64,000 bases of DNA from an uncultured Clostridia bacterium (GCA_947631925.1 CANRNE010000006.1:1-64000); one strand, 5' to 3'; shown: positions 9,500 to 20,613, counted from the stretch's first letter. The notes: a model not told the origin generated them from the letters alone. Numbers and translations are program-made.

Positions 9500-9874
9500 A
9501 TGGATGTTCAGAAGTTTATCGAAGAAGTGAAAGGCATGACCGTCGTCGAGCTGAACGATTTCGTGAAGGCGCTCGAGGAGGAATTCGGCGTGTCCGCTGC
9601 GGCTGCGGTTGCAGTCGGCGGCGGTGCGGGCGCTGCTGCGGAAGCGGCCCCTCAGGAAGAGGAAAAGACGGAGTTCGACATCGTCCTCAAGGATTTCGGC
9701 GCCAACAAGATTGCCGTCATCAAGGCCGTGCGCGAATTCACCGGTCTCGGACTTGCCGATGCGAAGAAGGCTGTCGAAAGCCTCGGCGTGCTCAAGGAAG
9801 CCGTCCCGAAGGCGGATGCGGAAGCCGCCCTTGCCAAGCTCAAGGAAGCCGGCGCTACGGCAGAGCTCAAGTAA
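9500..9874 (+). CDS. rplL: 50S ribosomal protein L7/L12
   Basis: Ala-rich hinge and [39 protein letters not shown]. Confidence 0.97.
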   Translation: MDVQKFIEEVKGMTVVELNDFVKALEEEFGVSAAAAVAVGGGAGAAAEAAPQEEEKTEFDIVLKDFGANKIAVIKAVREFTGLGLADAKKAVESLGVLKEAVPKADAEAALAKLKEAGATAELK

Positions 9875-9887
9875 GCATACAACCCCG

Positions 9888-9914
9888 AAAACGGCGGGTC
9901 TCCCGCCGTTTTTT
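9888..9914 (+). terminator. Intrinsic terminator after rplL
   Basis: AACGGCGGG-tc-tCCCGCCGTTTTTT. Confidence 0.85.
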
Positions 9915-10018
9915 GCGTGCCCGCGAGAATTTTCGCGCCGAAAAGCCCGGAAACGCTTGACGGAACGCGAAAATACGGTTAAAATAATAGCAAACAGAGT
10001 TATAAAGGAGACATCTCC

Positions 10019-10930
10019 ATGAAAAAATCCCTTCGCATTGTTTCCGCGGTGATGGGCGCCGTTCTCTCCCTGAGCACGTTTGCCCTGCTGGCGGGTTGCA
10101 CGTCGGACACCCCCGAAGTGCGCATCACCTACACCTTCCGCGGGGAGGACTATTCCTACGACTACACGCTCTCCCGTCTCGACGCCCCCGCAACGGTGCA
10201 GCATTTCCTCGAACTGGCGGATGCCGGTTACTATGACTACGACGAGGAGAACGGCACGGGCTTCGTCATTCACGACTTCGACTCCACCGACGGTCTCTAC
10301 ACGGGCGGCTGGGGCCTCGACGGCGAGGACCTCGAGGAAATCGACTACTTCAATCGCGTCAAGAATCTGGTGGGGGACAACTTCACGCACACCGTCTGGA
10401 AGGACGCCGCGCGGACGAATCCCACCTACACCATCCGCGGCGAGTTCGAAAACAACGGCTATATCCTGACGGATTCCCGCGTCAACCGTCACACGCAGGG
10501 CGCCCTCGTCATGTACTACACGGACAAGGCGAGCACCTCGGCGACGGTCACCGTGGAGCGCGTGGACGGCGGCAAGGACAACAACGGCGACCCCTACGAC
10601 ACCCGCGGCTATGCCTTCAACAGCGCCACCTCCCTCTTCTACACCTACCTCGGCAGCAGCCTCGACTCCACCCGCGAGAAGAAGTACTGCGTGTTCGGCA
10701 TGATTAAGGACTTCTCCGCCCTCGAAGACGGCCTCCTCGCCGCCATTCAGGAGTACTGCGACGGGTTCGAAGACGACGCGGACTTCTCCTTCACGAAGGA
10801 ACAGGAAGTGCGCATCAACACCAACGACCCCTTCCCGAGCGTTGCGACGGCGGGCTCCAAGGCGACCTACCACACCCCCGTGGGGGATGCGGCCATCACC
10901 CTCAAGTCCGTCAAAGTCCTCAAATACTGA
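10019..10930 (+). CDS. Lipoprotein with divergent cyclophilin-type peptidyl-prolyl isomerase domain
   Basis: Signal peptide plus lipobox LLAGC; TVQHFLELADAGYYD, IRGEFENNGY, HTQGALVMYY, NSATSLFYTYL, YCVFGMI follow the cyclophilin core order. Confidence 0.7.
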   Translation: MKKSLRIVSAVMGAVLSLSTFALLAGCTSDTPEVRITYTFRGEDYSYDYTLSRLDAPATVQHFLELADAGYYDYDEENGTGFVIHDFDSTDGLYTGGWGLDGEDLEEIDYFNRVKNLVGDNFTHTVWKDAARTNPTYTIRGEFENNGYILTDSRVNRHTQGALVMYYTDKASTSATVTVERVDGGKDNNGDPYDTRGYAFNSATSLFYTYLGSSLDSTREKKYCVFGMIKDFSALEDGLLAAIQEYCDGFEDDADFSFTKEQEVRINTNDPFPSVATAGSKATYHTPVGDAAITLKSVKVLKY

Positions 10931-10948
10931 TACGAAGAAATGAAAGGG

Positions 10949-10975
10949 AAAGGACCCCCGCGGGTCCTTTCTTTT
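10949..10975 (+). terminator. Intrinsic terminator
   Basis: AAAGGACCC-ccgc-GGGTCCTTTCTTTT. Confidence 0.8.
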
Positions 10976-11099
10976 CGCCCAAAAGGCGGCGGGGATGCGC
11001 AATCCCCCCCTACGGGGGGAGAAGGGGACGCCGAACGGCGGAATTTCCAAAAAAATCGCTGTTTCGGCAAAAAATTTCCCAAAAACCCATTCAAAATCG

Positions 11100-11128
11100 T
11101 TGACAATTTCCTTGACATCATGTAAGAT
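11100..11128 (+). promoter_or_regulatory. Promoter of the S10 operon
   Basis: TTGACA-N17-TAAGAT, about 260 nt upstream of rpsJ. Confidence 0.65.
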
Positions 11129-11280
11129 TAGAAAGGTTACGCATGTTGCGGCTTTTTTGCCGTGCTCTTTCCGTGCGTATTGGGTTGAGGCGGGAAGTTA
11201 CTGAAAAATCGGGGAGAAAAGCCCCCCGGCAGATAATTTCCGCTGACAAGTGTGGGACATCGATTCCCGCGACGAACCGA

Positions 11281-11335
11281 GGCTTTTGCGAGAAAACACC
11301 GCAAAACGAGTGTTTTTTTGATGAAATCGCCTCGA
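11281..11335 (+). promoter_or_regulatory. Attenuator-like element in the S10 operon leader
   Basis: AAAACAC...GTGTTTTTTT terminator overlaps a competing TTTTGCG/CGCAAAA stem; outer GAGGC/GCCTC. Confidence 0.5.
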
Positions 11336-11387
11336 TACACACGGATGCGTTGTCAAAAAATCAGTTCGGAAAAAGGAGAAAAAACAA

Positions 11388-11687
11388 ATGGCAAGCCAGA
11401 AAATCAGAATCAAACTCTCGGCGTATGACCACGAACTCGTGGACGAAGCGGCAAAGCGCATCGTCGAGACCATGCAGAAGGGCGGAGCGAAGATTTCGGG
11501 ACCCATCCCGCTTCCCACCGAGCGCGAGATTGTCACCATCCTGCGCAGCCCCCATAAGGATAAGGATTCGCGCGAGCAGTTCGAACTGCGCACCTACAAG
11601 CGCATCATCGACATCTATTCGCCCAACGCGAAGCTGCTCGACAGCATCCACCTGCCCGCAGGCGTGGACATCAAAGTCAAGCTGTAA
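11388..11687 (+). CDS. rpsJ: 30S ribosomal protein S10
   Basis: S10 sequence; first gene of the S10 operon. Confidence 0.97.
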   Translation: MASQKIRIKLSAYDHELVDEAAKRIVETMQKGGAKISGPIPLPTEREIVTILRSPHKDKDSREQFELRTYKRIIDIYSPNAKLLDSIHLPAGVDIKVKL

Positions 11688-11766
11688 TCCGCGAACCGAC
11701 ACACAATGCAGCCGAAATACTGCCGAGCGCGGTATTCGCAAATAAAAAAAGGAGTGAACTTTATCT

Positions 11767-12402
11767 ATGAGTAAAGCAATCATCGGCCGCAAGGTGGGTA
11801 TGACCCAAATCTTTGCGGAGGACGGGAAAGTCATTCCCGTCACGGTCGTGGAAGCCGGTCCCTGCCCCGTCGTACAAGTGAAGACGGTGGAGAGCGACGG
11901 CTACTGCGCCCTCAAACTCGGCTTCCTCCCCGCGAGTGAGAAGTCGCTCAACAAACCCGACCTCGGGCAGTTCAAGAAAGCGGGCGTGGCTCCCTGCAAA
12001 GTCCTCAGAGAGATTCGCTGCGACGCCACCGACAGCTTCAACGTCAAAGACGTGCTCAAGGCAGACGTCTTCGCGGCGGGCGACAGAGTGGATGTCAGCG
12101 GCGTCAGCAAGGGCCACGGCTACACGGGCGTCATCAAGCGCTGGAACCAGCACCGCCTCAAAGAGACGCACGGCGTCGGCCCTGTCCACAGAGAGCCCGG
12201 CTCCATGGGGTCCATCAGCGATCCCTCGCGCGTGTTCAAGCACAAGCACCTCGCAGGCCAATACGGTGTCGAGAACGTCACCGTTCAGAACCTCGAAGTC
12301 GTCCGCGTGGACGTCAAGCGGAACGCGATTCTCGTCAAGGGCGCCATCCCCGGTCCCCGTGGCAGCATCGTCACCCTGAAATCGAGCGTGAAGAAAGCGT
12401 AA
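11767..12402 (+). CDS. rplC: 50S ribosomal protein L3
   Basis: L3 sequence and synteny. Confidence 0.97.
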   Translation: MSKAIIGRKVGMTQIFAEDGKVIPVTVVEAGPCPVVQVKTVESDGYCALKLGFLPASEKSLNKPDLGQFKKAGVAPCKVLREIRCDATDSFNVKDVLKADVFAAGDRVDVSGVSKGHGYTGVIKRWNQHRLKETHGVGPVHREPGSMGSISDPSRVFKHKHLAGQYGVENVTVQNLEVVRVDVKRNAILVKGAIPGPRGSIVTLKSSVKKA

Positions 12403-12413
12403 GGAGCAAGACA

Positions 12414-13040
12414 ATGGCAAACGTAAAAGTTTATAATATGAAGGGCGAAGAAGTGGGCACGATGGAGCTCTCCGACGACATCTTCGGCGCCGAGTATAAC
12501 GAACCGCTCATCCATCAGGCGGTCGTCACCTACCTTGCCAACCAGCGGCAGGGGACGAAATCCACGCTCACGAGAACGGAAGTCCGCGGCGGCGGCGTCA
12601 AACCTTGGCGCCAGAAGCACACGGGCAGAGCGCGCCAAGGCTCCACCCGCGCACCGCAGTGGATTAAGGGCGGCGTCGTGTTCGCACCCAAGAGCCGCGA
12701 TTTCTCCAAGAAGATGAACACGCTGGCGCGCCAGAGCGCACTGTTCTCCGCACTCTCCAAGAAGGTCGCGGACGGCGAGTTCTTCGTCGTGGACGAGCTC
12801 AAGGTCTCCGCACCCAAGACGAAGGAGATGGAGGCGTTCCGCAAGGCGTTCAAGTTTGACAAGAACACCGTCGTCGTCATGGACGAGGCGGACACCGACG
12901 TCATCCTTGCCGCGCGCAACCTTCCCACCCTCAAGACAATCTCCGTCGGCGAGATTAACACCTATGAAATCGTCAGAAACGCCGTGGTCGTGTTTACGAA
13001 AGGCTCGGTGAAGAAATTCGAGGAGGTCTATTTGGGATGA
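12414..13040 (+). CDS. rplD: 50S ribosomal protein L4
   Basis: L4 sequence (RGGGVKPWRQKHTGRARQGSTRAPQW). Confidence 0.97.
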   Translation: MANVKVYNMKGEEVGTMELSDDIFGAEYNEPLIHQAVVTYLANQRQGTKSTLTRTEVRGGGVKPWRQKHTGRARQGSTRAPQWIKGGVVFAPKSRDFSKKMNTLARQSALFSALSKKVADGEFFVVDELKVSAPKTKEMEAFRKAFKFDKNTVVVMDEADTDVILAARNLPTLKTISVGEINTYEIVRNAVVVFTKGSVKKFEEVYLG

Positions 13041-13324
13041 ACGAAGACATCATTTTGAGCCCCGTCCTCACCGAGAAAGCGACGGACGGCATCGCAGACA
13101 AGAGATACACCTTCATCGTCAAGAAGACGGCGAACAAGACGCAGATTAAGATTGCGGTCGAGAAAATGTTCGGCGTGAAGGTCAAGAGCGTCAACACCGT
13201 GACCCGTCGCGGCAAGCTCAAGAGAATGGGCAGAAACGAAGGGTACACGCCGACCACGAAGAAGGCCATCGTCACACTCACGCCCGAGAGCAAGGCGATT
13301 GAGCACTTCAGCGCGATGCAGTAA
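13037..13324 (+). CDS. rplW: 50S ribosomal protein L23
   Basis: L23 sequence and synteny. Confidence 0.96.
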   Translation: MNEDIILSPVLTEKATDGIADKRYTFIVKKTANKTQIKIAVEKMFGVKVKSVNTVTRRGKLKRMGRNEGYTPTTKKAIVTLTPESKAIEHFSAMQ

Positions 13325-13336
13325 CGGAGGGATATC

Positions 13337-14164
13337 ATGGCAGTCAAGAGATATAAACCGACTTCCGCCGCGCGCCGCCTCATGACGGTGCACCAGTACG
13401 GCGAAATTTCCAAGGCAAAACCCGAGCGCGCCCTCCTCGAGGACCAGCGCAAATCGGGCGGCAGAAACAATGCGGGGCGCATCACCGTCCGCCACATCGG
13501 CGGCGGCAACCGCAGAAAGTACCGCATCATCGACTTCAAGCGCAATAAGGACGGCATCCCCGCCACCGTGAAGTCCATCCAGTACGACCCCAACCGCAGC
13601 GCCAACATCGCGCTCCTCGTCTATGCGGACGGCGTCAAGAGATACATTCTCGCGCCCGTCGGCCTCAACGTCGGGGACAAGGTGATGAGCGGCACGGGTG
13701 CGGACATCAAAGTGGGCAACTGCTTGCCGCTCTCCGAGATTCCCGTCGGCACGATGATTCACAACATCGAGCTCAAGCCCGGCCGCGGCGGTCAGGTTGC
13801 GAGAAGCGCAGGCATCGCCGCCCAGCTCATGGCGCGCGAGGGCAACTACGCCACGGTGAGAATGCCTTCCGGCGAAATGAGGCTCGTCCCCGTCGTCTGC
13901 CGCGCGACCGTCGGTCAGGTAGGCAACGTCGAGCATGAGATTATCCGCGTGGGTAAGGCGGGCAAGACCCGTCACCTCGGCACCCGTCCCACGGTGCGCG
14001 GCTCGGTCATGAACCCCAACGACCACCCGCACGGCGGCGGCGAAGGCAAGTCCCCCGTCGGGCATGCCGGTCCCGAGACGCCTTGGGGCAAGCCCGCACT
14101 CGGCTACAAGACGAGAAAGAAGAAGAATCCGACGAGCAAGTTCATCTTGAAGCGGATTAACTGA
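13337..14164 (+). CDS. rplB: 50S ribosomal protein L2
   Basis: L2 sequence ([18 protein letters not shown]). Confidence 0.98.
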   Translation: MAVKRYKPTSAARRLMTVHQYGEISKAKPERALLEDQRKSGGRNNAGRITVRHIGGGNRRKYRIIDFKRNKDGIPATVKSIQYDPNRSANIALLVYADGVKRYILAPVGLNVGDKVMSGTGADIKVGNCLPLSEIPVGTMIHNIELKPGRGGQVARSAGIAAQLMAREGNYATVRMPSGEMRLVPVVCRATVGQVGNVEHEIIRVGKAGKTRHLGTRPTVRGSVMNPNDHPHGGGEGKSPVGHAGPETPWGKPALGYKTRKKKNPTSKFILKRIN

Positions 14165-14178
14165 CAGGAGGAAAGAAT

Positions 14179-14457
14179 ATGTCGAGAAGTGTCAAGAAAG
14201 GGCCTTTCGTAGAAGCAAAGTTGCTTGCCCGCATCGAGGCGATGAATGAGACGAACGAGAAGAAAGTCCTCAAGACTTGGTCGCGCGCGTCCACAATCTT
14301 TCCCCAGATGGTCGGCCACACCATCGCGGTGTACGACGGCAGAAAGCATGTGCCCGTCTACATCACCGAGGATATGGTCGGCTGCAAACTCGGCGAGTTC
14401 GCGCCCACGAGAACGTTCAGGGGCCACACGGCGAAGTCCACGACGCCCGGGAAATAA
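14179..14457 (+). CDS. rpsS: 30S ribosomal protein S19
   Basis: [16 protein letters not shown]; synteny. Confidence 0.98.
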   Translation: MSRSVKKGPFVEAKLLARIEAMNETNEKKVLKTWSRASTIFPQMVGHTIAVYDGRKHVPVYITEDMVGCKLGEFAPTRTFRGHTAKSTTPGK

Positions 14458-14468
14458 GGAGAAATCAT

Positions 14469-14870
14469 ATGGCAAGTAATATGAAGAAAAAGGCGGAAAG
14501 AGTAGAGGAGCGCAGAGAGAAGCGCCCCTACGCGGTCGCAAAGTACATCAGGGTTTCTCCCTACAAAGTGAGAACAGTGCTCGACCTCATCCGCGGCAAG
14601 AGCGTCGAAGAGGCGCTTGCAATCCTCTCCAACCTCACGAACGGCGGCGCAGAGCCGACGAGAAAGGTGCTCTTGAGCGCAGTCGCAAATGCGGAACACA
14701 ACCGCGGCATGGACAGGAGCGATTTGTACGTCGCGGCCTGCTTTGCGGACGGCGGCACCAGCCTCAAGCGCATGCAACCCGTCTCCAAGGGCAGGGGACA
14801 CGCCATCCTCAAACGGACGAGCCACATCACCGTCATTCTTGACGTAAAGAAAGCGGAGGGAGAACTGTAA
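14469..14870 (+). CDS. rplV: 50S ribosomal protein L22
   Basis: [21 protein letters not shown]; start chosen at the ATG after the RBS ([14 protein letters not shown]). Confidence 0.95.
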   Translation: MASNMKKKAERVEERREKRPYAVAKYIRVSPYKVRTVLDLIRGKSVEEALAILSNLTNGGAEPTRKVLLSAVANAEHNRGMDRSDLYVAACFADGGTSLKRMQPVSKGRGHAILKRTSHITVILDVKKAEGEL

Positions 14871-15529
14871 TGGGTCAGAAAGTAAATCCTCATGGTCTGA
14901 GAGTCGGAATCAATAAAGGTTGGGATACGCAGTGGTACGCCGGGAAGAAGGAGTTCGCGCAGTATCTCAAAGAGGACCATACCATCCGCACCTTCCTCAA
15001 GAAGAAGTATTACGCGGCGGCTGTCTCCCGCATCCTCATCGAGCGTGCGGCGGGCAAAATCGTCGTGACCATCCACACGGGCAGACCGGGCGTGCTCATC
15101 GGCAAAGCGGGCGCGGAGATTGAAGTCATCAAGAAAGATCTCGCCAAGCTCTGCAAGGGCAAGCAGGTCATCATCAACGTCATCGAAGTGAGAAAGCCCG
15201 ACGCGGACGCCCAGCTCGTCGCAGAGAGCGTCGCAGCCCAGCTCGAGAAGCGCACTTCCTTCCGCCGCGCCATGAAACAGGCCATCGGCAAGACGATGCG
15301 CGCGGGCGTGAAAGGGGTCAAGATGCAGGTTTCGGGCCGTCTCGACGGCAGAGAAATCGCGGGCACCGAGCACTACAACGAGGGTTCCATCCCGCTGCAG
15401 ACGCTGCGCGCCGACATCGACTACGGCTTTGCGGAAGCGCACACGACCTTCGGCATGATCGGCGTCAAATGCTGGATCTACAAGGGTGACGTCCTCAAGG
15501 GCGCGAAGAAGCCCGAAGGAGGCAGATAA
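14870..15529 (+). CDS. rpsC: 30S ribosomal protein S3
   Basis: [26 protein letters not shown] domain. Confidence 0.98.
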   Translation: MGQKVNPHGLRVGINKGWDTQWYAGKKEFAQYLKEDHTIRTFLKKKYYAAAVSRILIERAAGKIVVTIHTGRPGVLIGKAGAEIEVIKKDLAKLCKGKQVIINVIEVRKPDADAQLVAESVAAQLEKRTSFRRAMKQAIGKTMRAGVKGVKMQVSGRLDGREIAGTEHYNEGSIPLQTLRADIDYGFAEAHTTFGMIGVKCWIYKGDVLKGAKKPEGGR

Positions 15530-15978
15530 TGTTAATCCCCAAGAGAGTCAAGAGAAGAAAACAGCACCGCGGCAGCCTGAAGGGCGCGGCGCATAAGGGA
15601 AATATCGTCGCGTACGGCGACTACGGTCTTGTCGCCGAAGAGGCGGGCTGGATTAAGTCCAACCAGATAGAGGCCGCCCGTATCGCAATGACGCGTTTCA
15701 TCAAGCGCGGCGGGCAGGTCTGGATTGACATCTTCCCGCACAAGCCCATCACCCGTCACCCCGCCGAAGCCCGTATGGGTTCGGGCAAGGGCGCGGTGGA
15801 ATTCTGGGTCGCGGTCGTCAAACCGGGCAGAGTTCTGTTCGAGATGGCGGGCGTCCCCGAGGACATTGCGCGCGAGGCCATGCGTCTTGCCGCGCACAAG
15901 CTCCCCATCAAATGCAAATTTGTCAAGAAAGAGGCGGCTGCTCCCGCCGAAAATACAGGAATAGGCGGTGATGTCTGA
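15529..15978 (+). CDS. rplP: 50S ribosomal protein L16
   Basis: [15 protein letters not shown]. Confidence 0.98.
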   Translation: MLIPKRVKRRKQHRGSLKGAAHKGNIVAYGDYGLVAEEAGWIKSNQIEAARIAMTRFIKRGGQVWIDIFPHKPITRHPAEARMGSGKGAVEFWVAVVKPGRVLFEMAGVPEDIAREAMRLAAHKLPIKCKFVKKEAAAPAENTGIGGDV

Positions 15979-16169
15979 TGAAAGGAAATGAATTCCATAC
16001 GATGTCTGACGTCGAGCTGACAAAGAAGCTGCAAGACCTCAAGAGCGAGCTCTTCAATCTCCGCTTCCGCCACGCGAGCGGACAGCTCGAAAACCCCGTG
16101 TCCATCCGCAACTGCAAGCGGGACATCGCGCGGGTCAATACCGAACTGCGCGCACGGCAGAAGGCGTAA
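15978..16169 (+). CDS. rpmC: 50S ribosomal protein L29
   Basis: L29 sequence; synteny. Confidence 0.95.
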   Translation: MKGNEFHTMSDVELTKKLQDLKSELFNLRFRHASGQLENPVSIRNCKRDIARVNTELRARQKA

Positions 16170-16181
16170 GGAGGCAGGAAC

Positions 16182-16436
16182 ATGGATAGAAATCTGAGAA
16201 AAGAGAGAATCGGAATTGTTGTCTCCGACAAGATGGATAAGACCGTCGTCGTCGCCGTGACGGACAAGCGCAAGCACCCCGTCTACAAGAAGACAATCAC
16301 GCGCACCAAGAAATTCAAGGCGCACGACGAGAACAACGAATGCGGCGTGGGCGACAAAGTCCTCATCGTGGAGACGAGAAAGCTCTCCAAGGACAAGAAC
16401 TGGCGCGTAGCGTCCATCGTCGAGAAGGCGAAGTAA
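16182..16436 (+). CDS. rpsQ: 30S ribosomal protein S17
   Basis: [16 protein letters not shown]. Confidence 0.96.
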   Translation: MDRNLRKERIGIVVSDKMDKTVVVAVTDKRKHPVYKKTITRTKKFKAHDENNECGVGDKVLIVETRKLSKDKNWRVASIVEKAK

Positions 16437-16451
16437 GGGGGGAACGGAATT

Positions 16452-16820
16452 ATGATTCAACCTCAAACGAGACTTAAAGTTGCCGACAATTCGGGCGCGA
16501 AGGAGATTATGTGCATCCGCGTGCTCGGCGGCAGTTTCAGAAGAACGGGCAACATCGGCGACGTCATCGTCGCCTCCGTCAAGACCGCCAACCCCGGCGG
16601 CGCCGTCAAGAAGGGCGACGTCGTCAAGGCTGTCATCGTGAGAACGGCGAAGGGCATCCGCAGGGCGGACGGCACCTACATCCGTTTCGACGACAACGCC
16701 GCGGTCATCATCGACGCACAGAAACAACCCAAAGGAACGCGTATCTTCGGACCCATCGCGAGAGAGCTTCGTGAGAAGGATTACATGAGAATTATCTCCC
16801 TCGCGCCCGAGGTACTGTAA
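16452..16820 (+). CDS. rplN: 50S ribosomal protein L14
   Basis: [27 protein letters not shown]. Confidence 0.98.
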   Translation: MIQPQTRLKVADNSGAKEIMCIRVLGGSFRRTGNIGDVIVASVKTANPGGAVKKGDVVKAVIVRTAKGIRRADGTYIRFDDNAAVIIDAQKQPKGTRIFGPIARELREKDYMRIISLAPEVL

Positions 16821-16832
16821 GGAGGCCCCGAC

Positions 16833-17258
16833 GTGAAAGTGAAGATCAACGACACCGTGGTCGTCATCACGGGCAAATACAAGGGCAAGCAGGGGAAAGT
16901 CCTGAAGACGGTCCCCACCCGCCACGCAGTCATCGTCGAGGGCGTCAACATCGTCCATAAGCACGAGAAGGCGAGAAAGGCGAACGAGACGAGCCACATC
17001 GTCAACGAAGAGGCTCCCATCGATGTCTCCAACGTCGAAGTCGTGTGCGACAAGTGCGGCAAACCCACGAGAGTGGCGCACGCATTCGTGGACGGCAAGA
17101 AGGTGCGCGTCTGCAAGAAGTGCGGCGCGAGCCTCGACAAGGCATTCGCCAAGAAGGTGAAGGGCGCCAAGCCCGCGGAGACCGCGGAGGAAGCTCCCAG
17201 GAAGCGCACGAGAAAGCGCAGCCAGAAGGCGGAAGAGACGCCGAACACAGAGGAATAA
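16833..17258 (+). CDS. rplX: 50S ribosomal protein L24 with basic C-terminal tail
   Basis: KOW domain, CDKCGKPTRV...CKKCG; GTG start. Confidence 0.95.
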   Translation: MKVKINDTVVVITGKYKGKQGKVLKTVPTRHAVIVEGVNIVHKHEKARKANETSHIVNEEAPIDVSNVEVVCDKCGKPTRVAHAFVDGKKVRVCKKCGASLDKAFAKKVKGAKPAETAEEAPRKRTRKRSQKAEETPNTEE

Positions 17259-17274
17259 CGGGAGGTAACAGGCA

Positions 17275-17862
17275 ATGGCAAAGAAAACTGAAACAACCGC
17301 CGCTCCCGCAAAGCCTACGGAGCCGAGCAGAGTGAAGGTGCTCTACGAGACAGAGGTCGTTCCCTATCTCATGAAGAAATTCGGGTACACCTCCGTCATG
17401 CAGGTCCCCAAGCTCGACAAGATTGTCGTCAACACAGGTCTCGGCGACATCAAGGACAACCAGAAGTCGATGCAGACGGTGGAGAAGGAACTCGCCCAGA
17501 TTACGGGACAGAAGCCCATCTACCGCAAGGCGACCAAGTCCGTCGCAAACTTCAAACTCCGCGAGGGGATGAACATCGGCCTCAAAGTGACGCTGCGCGG
17601 CAGACGGATGTACGACTTCTACGACAAGCTCGTGTCCATCGCGCTCCCGCGCGTCCGTGACTTCCGCGGCGTGTCCGACAAGTCCTTCGACGGCAGAGGC
17701 AACTACGCCCTCGGCCTCAAAGAACAGCTTATCTTCCCCGAGATTACTTACGATCAGGTCGAAAAGATCAGGGGCATGGACGTTGCCATCGTCACGACGG
17801 CACGTACCGACGAAGAGGCGAGAGAGCTCTTGAGAGCGCTCGGCATGCCCTTCAAGAAGTAA
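17275..17862 (+). CDS. rplE: 50S ribosomal protein L5
   Basis: L5 sequence and synteny. Confidence 0.97.
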   Translation: MAKKTETTAAPAKPTEPSRVKVLYETEVVPYLMKKFGYTSVMQVPKLDKIVVNTGLGDIKDNQKSMQTVEKELAQITGQKPIYRKATKSVANFKLREGMNIGLKVTLRGRRMYDFYDKLVSIALPRVRDFRGVSDKSFDGRGNYALGLKEQLIFPEITYDQVEKIRGMDVAIVTTARTDEEARELLRALGMPFKK

Positions 17863-17873
17863 GGAGAGACGAC

Positions 17874-18059
17874 ATGGCTAAGAAATCAATGATCAATAAA
17901 CAGCAGAGGAAGCCGAAGTTCTCGACCAGAGCGTACACGCGCTGCTCGATCTGCGGCAGACCCCACGCAGTGCTCAGAAAGTACGGCATCTGCCGTATCT
18001 GCTTCCGCGAACTTGCCTATAAAGGGCAGATTCCCGGCGTGAAGAAGGCGAGCTGGTAA
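17874..18059 (+). CDS. rpsZ: 30S ribosomal protein S14 type Z
   Basis: [28 protein letters not shown]. Confidence 0.97.
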   Translation: MAKKSMINKQQRKPKFSTRAYTRCSICGRPHAVLRKYGICRICFRELAYKGQIPGVKKASW

Positions 18060-18071
18060 GGAGGTATCAAC

Positions 18072-18464
18072 ATGACAGATCCCATTGCAGATATGCTCAC
18101 GAGAATCAGAAACGCGCTCACGGTGAAGAAGGAAACGGTGGAAATCCCCGCTTCCAACATGAAGAAGGCGATTGCGAACATCCTCCTCGACGAGGGGTAT
18201 GTCTCGGGCGTCGAATTCGTGGAGAACGAGCACGAGGGTGCAATCGTCATCACGCTCAAGTACACGAAGGACGGCAGCCCGGTAATCGGCGGCCTGCAGA
18301 GAGTCTCCAAGCCCGGCCTGCGCACCTACAGCGGCGCGAAGACCATGCCCAAGGTGCTCGGCGGCTACGGCATTGCCATCGTCTCCACCAACAAAGGCAT
18401 CATGACGGATAAGCAGGCGAAGGCGCAGAACGTCGGCGGCGAAGTGCTCTGCTACGTCTACTAA
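18072..18464 (+). CDS. rpsH: 30S ribosomal protein S8
   Basis: [15 protein letters not shown]. Confidence 0.97.
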   Translation: MTDPIADMLTRIRNALTVKKETVEIPASNMKKAIANILLDEGYVSGVEFVENEHEGAIVITLKYTKDGSPVIGGLQRVSKPGLRTYSGAKTMPKVLGGYGIAIVSTNKGIMTDKQAKAQNVGGEVLCYVY

Positions 18465-18475
18465 GGAGGGGAAAT

Positions 18476-19024
18476 ATGTCGAGAATCGGAAAAAAGGTAA
18501 TCGCAGTCCCCGCAGGCGTGACCGTCGGCTTTGACGGCGGCATCGTCACCGTCAAGGGCCCCAAGGGCACACTCACGCGCAAAGTCGTCGGCAACATCGA
18601 CGTGAAGAACGAGGGCGCGGAAGTGCACGTAGTCGCTCTCGACGACGGCACCGAGACCAACGCCCGCCACGGCCTGTACCGCGCGCTCATCGCGGACATG
18701 GTCAAGGGCGTCTCCGAAGGGTTCACGAAGGGTCTTGAAATCAAGGGCGTCGGCTGGAAGGGCCAGATGCAGGGCAACAAACTTGTCCTCAACGTCGGCT
18801 TCTCCCATCCCGTCGACTTTGTCCCGCCCGAAGGCATCAAGCTCGAATGCCCCACCCCCACGGACATCACCGTGTCGGGCATCGACAAGGTAGTCGTCGG
18901 TCAGGTCGCGGCAGACCTTCGTTCAATCCGCATCCCCGAGCCTTATCACGGCTACGGCATCCGCTACAAGGGCGAGCATGTCGAGCACAAGGAAGGCAAG
19001 ACTTCGGGCAAAGGCAAGAAGTAA
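18476..19024 (+). CDS. rplF: 50S ribosomal protein L6
   Basis: MSRIGKKVIAVPAGV. Confidence 0.97.
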   Translation: MSRIGKKVIAVPAGVTVGFDGGIVTVKGPKGTLTRKVVGNIDVKNEGAEVHVVALDDGTETNARHGLYRALIADMVKGVSEGFTKGLEIKGVGWKGQMQGNKLVLNVGFSHPVDFVPPEGIKLECPTPTDITVSGIDKVVVGQVAADLRSIRIPEPYHGYGIRYKGEHVEHKEGKTSGKGKK

Positions 19025-19037
19025 AGGAGCGTGAAGT

Positions 19038-19406
19038 ATGATAACGAGAATTGATAAAAACGCGGTGAGACTTCGCCGCCATGAGCGCGTCCGCAAGCTC
19101 ATTTCGGGCACGCCCGACCGTCCCCGCCTCAACGTATACAGAAGCACGAACAACATCTACGTGCAGTTCATCGACGACGTGAACGGTGTGACGCTCGCAT
19201 CCTGCTCCACCCTCGAGGCCGCAGTCAAGAGCGAAGTTTCGGGCAAGACCAAGAAGGAAGCGGCGAAGATTGTCGGCCGGATTGCCGCCGAGCGCGCCAA
19301 GGAAAAGGGTATTTCGACCGTCGTGTTCGACAGAGGCGGTTACAACTATACGGGGCGGGTCCAATCGCTCGCAGACGGCGCACGTGAAGCCGGACTTGAA
19401 TTCTGA
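19038..19406 (+). CDS. rplR: 50S ribosomal protein L18
   Basis: L18 sequence and synteny. Confidence 0.96.
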   Translation: MITRIDKNAVRLRRHERVRKLISGTPDRPRLNVYRSTNNIYVQFIDDVNGVTLASCSTLEAAVKSEVSGKTKKEAAKIVGRIAAERAKEKGISTVVFDRGGYNYTGRVQSLADGAREAGLEF

Positions 19407-19417
19407 CGGAGGAAGGT

Positions 19418-19936
19418 ATGGCAAGAGAAAACAGACCTCAGAGAAGACAGGAAGAAAACGACGGCCTCATCAAGAAGCTCATCGAGATTAACCGCGTGTC
19501 CAAGACGGTCAAGGGCGGCAAGAACATGCGCTTTGCGGCGCTCGTCGTCGTCGGGGACGGAAACGGCCACGTCGGCTACGGCACGGGCAAGAGCAAGGAA
19601 GTCCCCGAAGCCATCGAAAAGGCGACGCAGGCGGCGAAGAAGAACATGATTCCCGTCGCCATCGTCGATACGACCATTCCCCACGAAGTGCTCGGAAAGT
19701 TCGGCAAGGGCGCAGTGCTCATGCTCCCCGCCGCCGAAGGTACGGGCGTCATCGCGGGCGGTCCCGTGCGTGCGGTCATGGAGGCCGCGGGCATCAAGAA
19801 CATCAGAACGAAATCGCACGGCACGCAAAACCCCGGCAACTGCGTCAAAGCAACCGTCGCGGGGCTTGCCGAGCTGAAGACGGCAGAGCAGATTGCCGCT
19901 CTCCGCGGGAAGACCGTGGAAGAGATTGTCGGCTGA
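19418..19936 (+). CDS. rpsE: 30S ribosomal protein S5
   Basis: [41 protein letters not shown]. Confidence 0.98.
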   Translation: MARENRPQRRQEENDGLIKKLIEINRVSKTVKGGKNMRFAALVVVGDGNGHVGYGTGKSKEVPEAIEKATQAAKKNMIPVAIVDTTIPHEVLGKFGKGAVLMLPAAEGTGVIAGGPVRAVMEAAGIKNIRTKSHGTQNPGNCVKATVAGLAELKTAEQIAALRGKTVEEIVG

Positions 19937-19947
19937 GGAGGTTTGAT

Positions 19948-20124
19948 ATGGTCAAAGTGACACTCGTAAAGAGCCCCATCGGCGAAATCAAGGCAGTCAA
20001 GGACACCGTCGCCGCCCTCGGCCTCAAGAAGATTCGTTCGAGCAACACCTTCGATGCCATGAGCCCCACGCTCGCAGGGCAGCTGAAAAAGGTCGCTCAC
20101 CTCGTCAAAGTGGAGGAGATTTAA
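19948..20124 (+). CDS. rpmD: 50S ribosomal protein L30
   Basis: 58 aa MVKVTLVKSPIGEIKAVKDTVAALGLKKIRSSNTF...; between rpsE and rplO. Confidence 0.94.
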   Translation: MVKVTLVKSPIGEIKAVKDTVAALGLKKIRSSNTFDAMSPTLAGQLKKVAHLVKVEEI

Positions 20125-20127
20125 GCG

Positions 20128-20574
20128 ATGAGAATTGATACGTTATCTCCCGCAGAGGGAGCAAGAACAGCACAGAAGCGTCTCGGACGGGGCATCGGTT
20201 CAGGCCTCGGCAAGACGAGCGGCAAGGGCCACAAGGGCCAGTGGGCGCGTTCGGGCGGCGGTGTGAGACCGGGCTTCGAAGGCGGCCAGATGCCGCTTGC
20301 ACGCCGCGTTCCCAAGCGCGGATTCCACAACAAGTGGGGGAGAGATTACGTCATCGTCAACCTCTCCGACCTCGCAGACCTCGATGCAGGGACGGTCGTG
20401 GATTACGATTTCGTCCTCGACAACGGGCTTGCCAAGGAAGTCAAACACAATCTCGGGCTCAAAGTTCTCGGCGGCGGCGAACTCAAGACGGCGCTCACCG
20501 TGAAGGCCGCGAAGTTCTCCGCGTCCGCGAAGGCTGCCATCGAAGCTGCCGGCGGCACCGCGGTCGTCGAATGA
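20128..20574 (+). CDS. rplO: 50S ribosomal protein L15
   Basis: [38 protein letters not shown]. Confidence 0.97.
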   Translation: MRIDTLSPAEGARTAQKRLGRGIGSGLGKTSGKGHKGQWARSGGGVRPGFEGGQMPLARRVPKRGFHNKWGRDYVIVNLSDLADLDAGTVVDYDFVLDNGLAKEVKHNLGLKVLGGGELKTALTVKAAKFSASAKAAIEAAGGTAVVE

Positions 20575-20613
20575 GTTCCGCCTGCAAGCGGCACCGCTTG
20601 AAAGGAGTGAATC

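Noticed and set aside
11143-11745. 200-aa ORF over the rpsJ region
   Set aside because: Out of frame with rpsJ; the first part is the untranslated leader.
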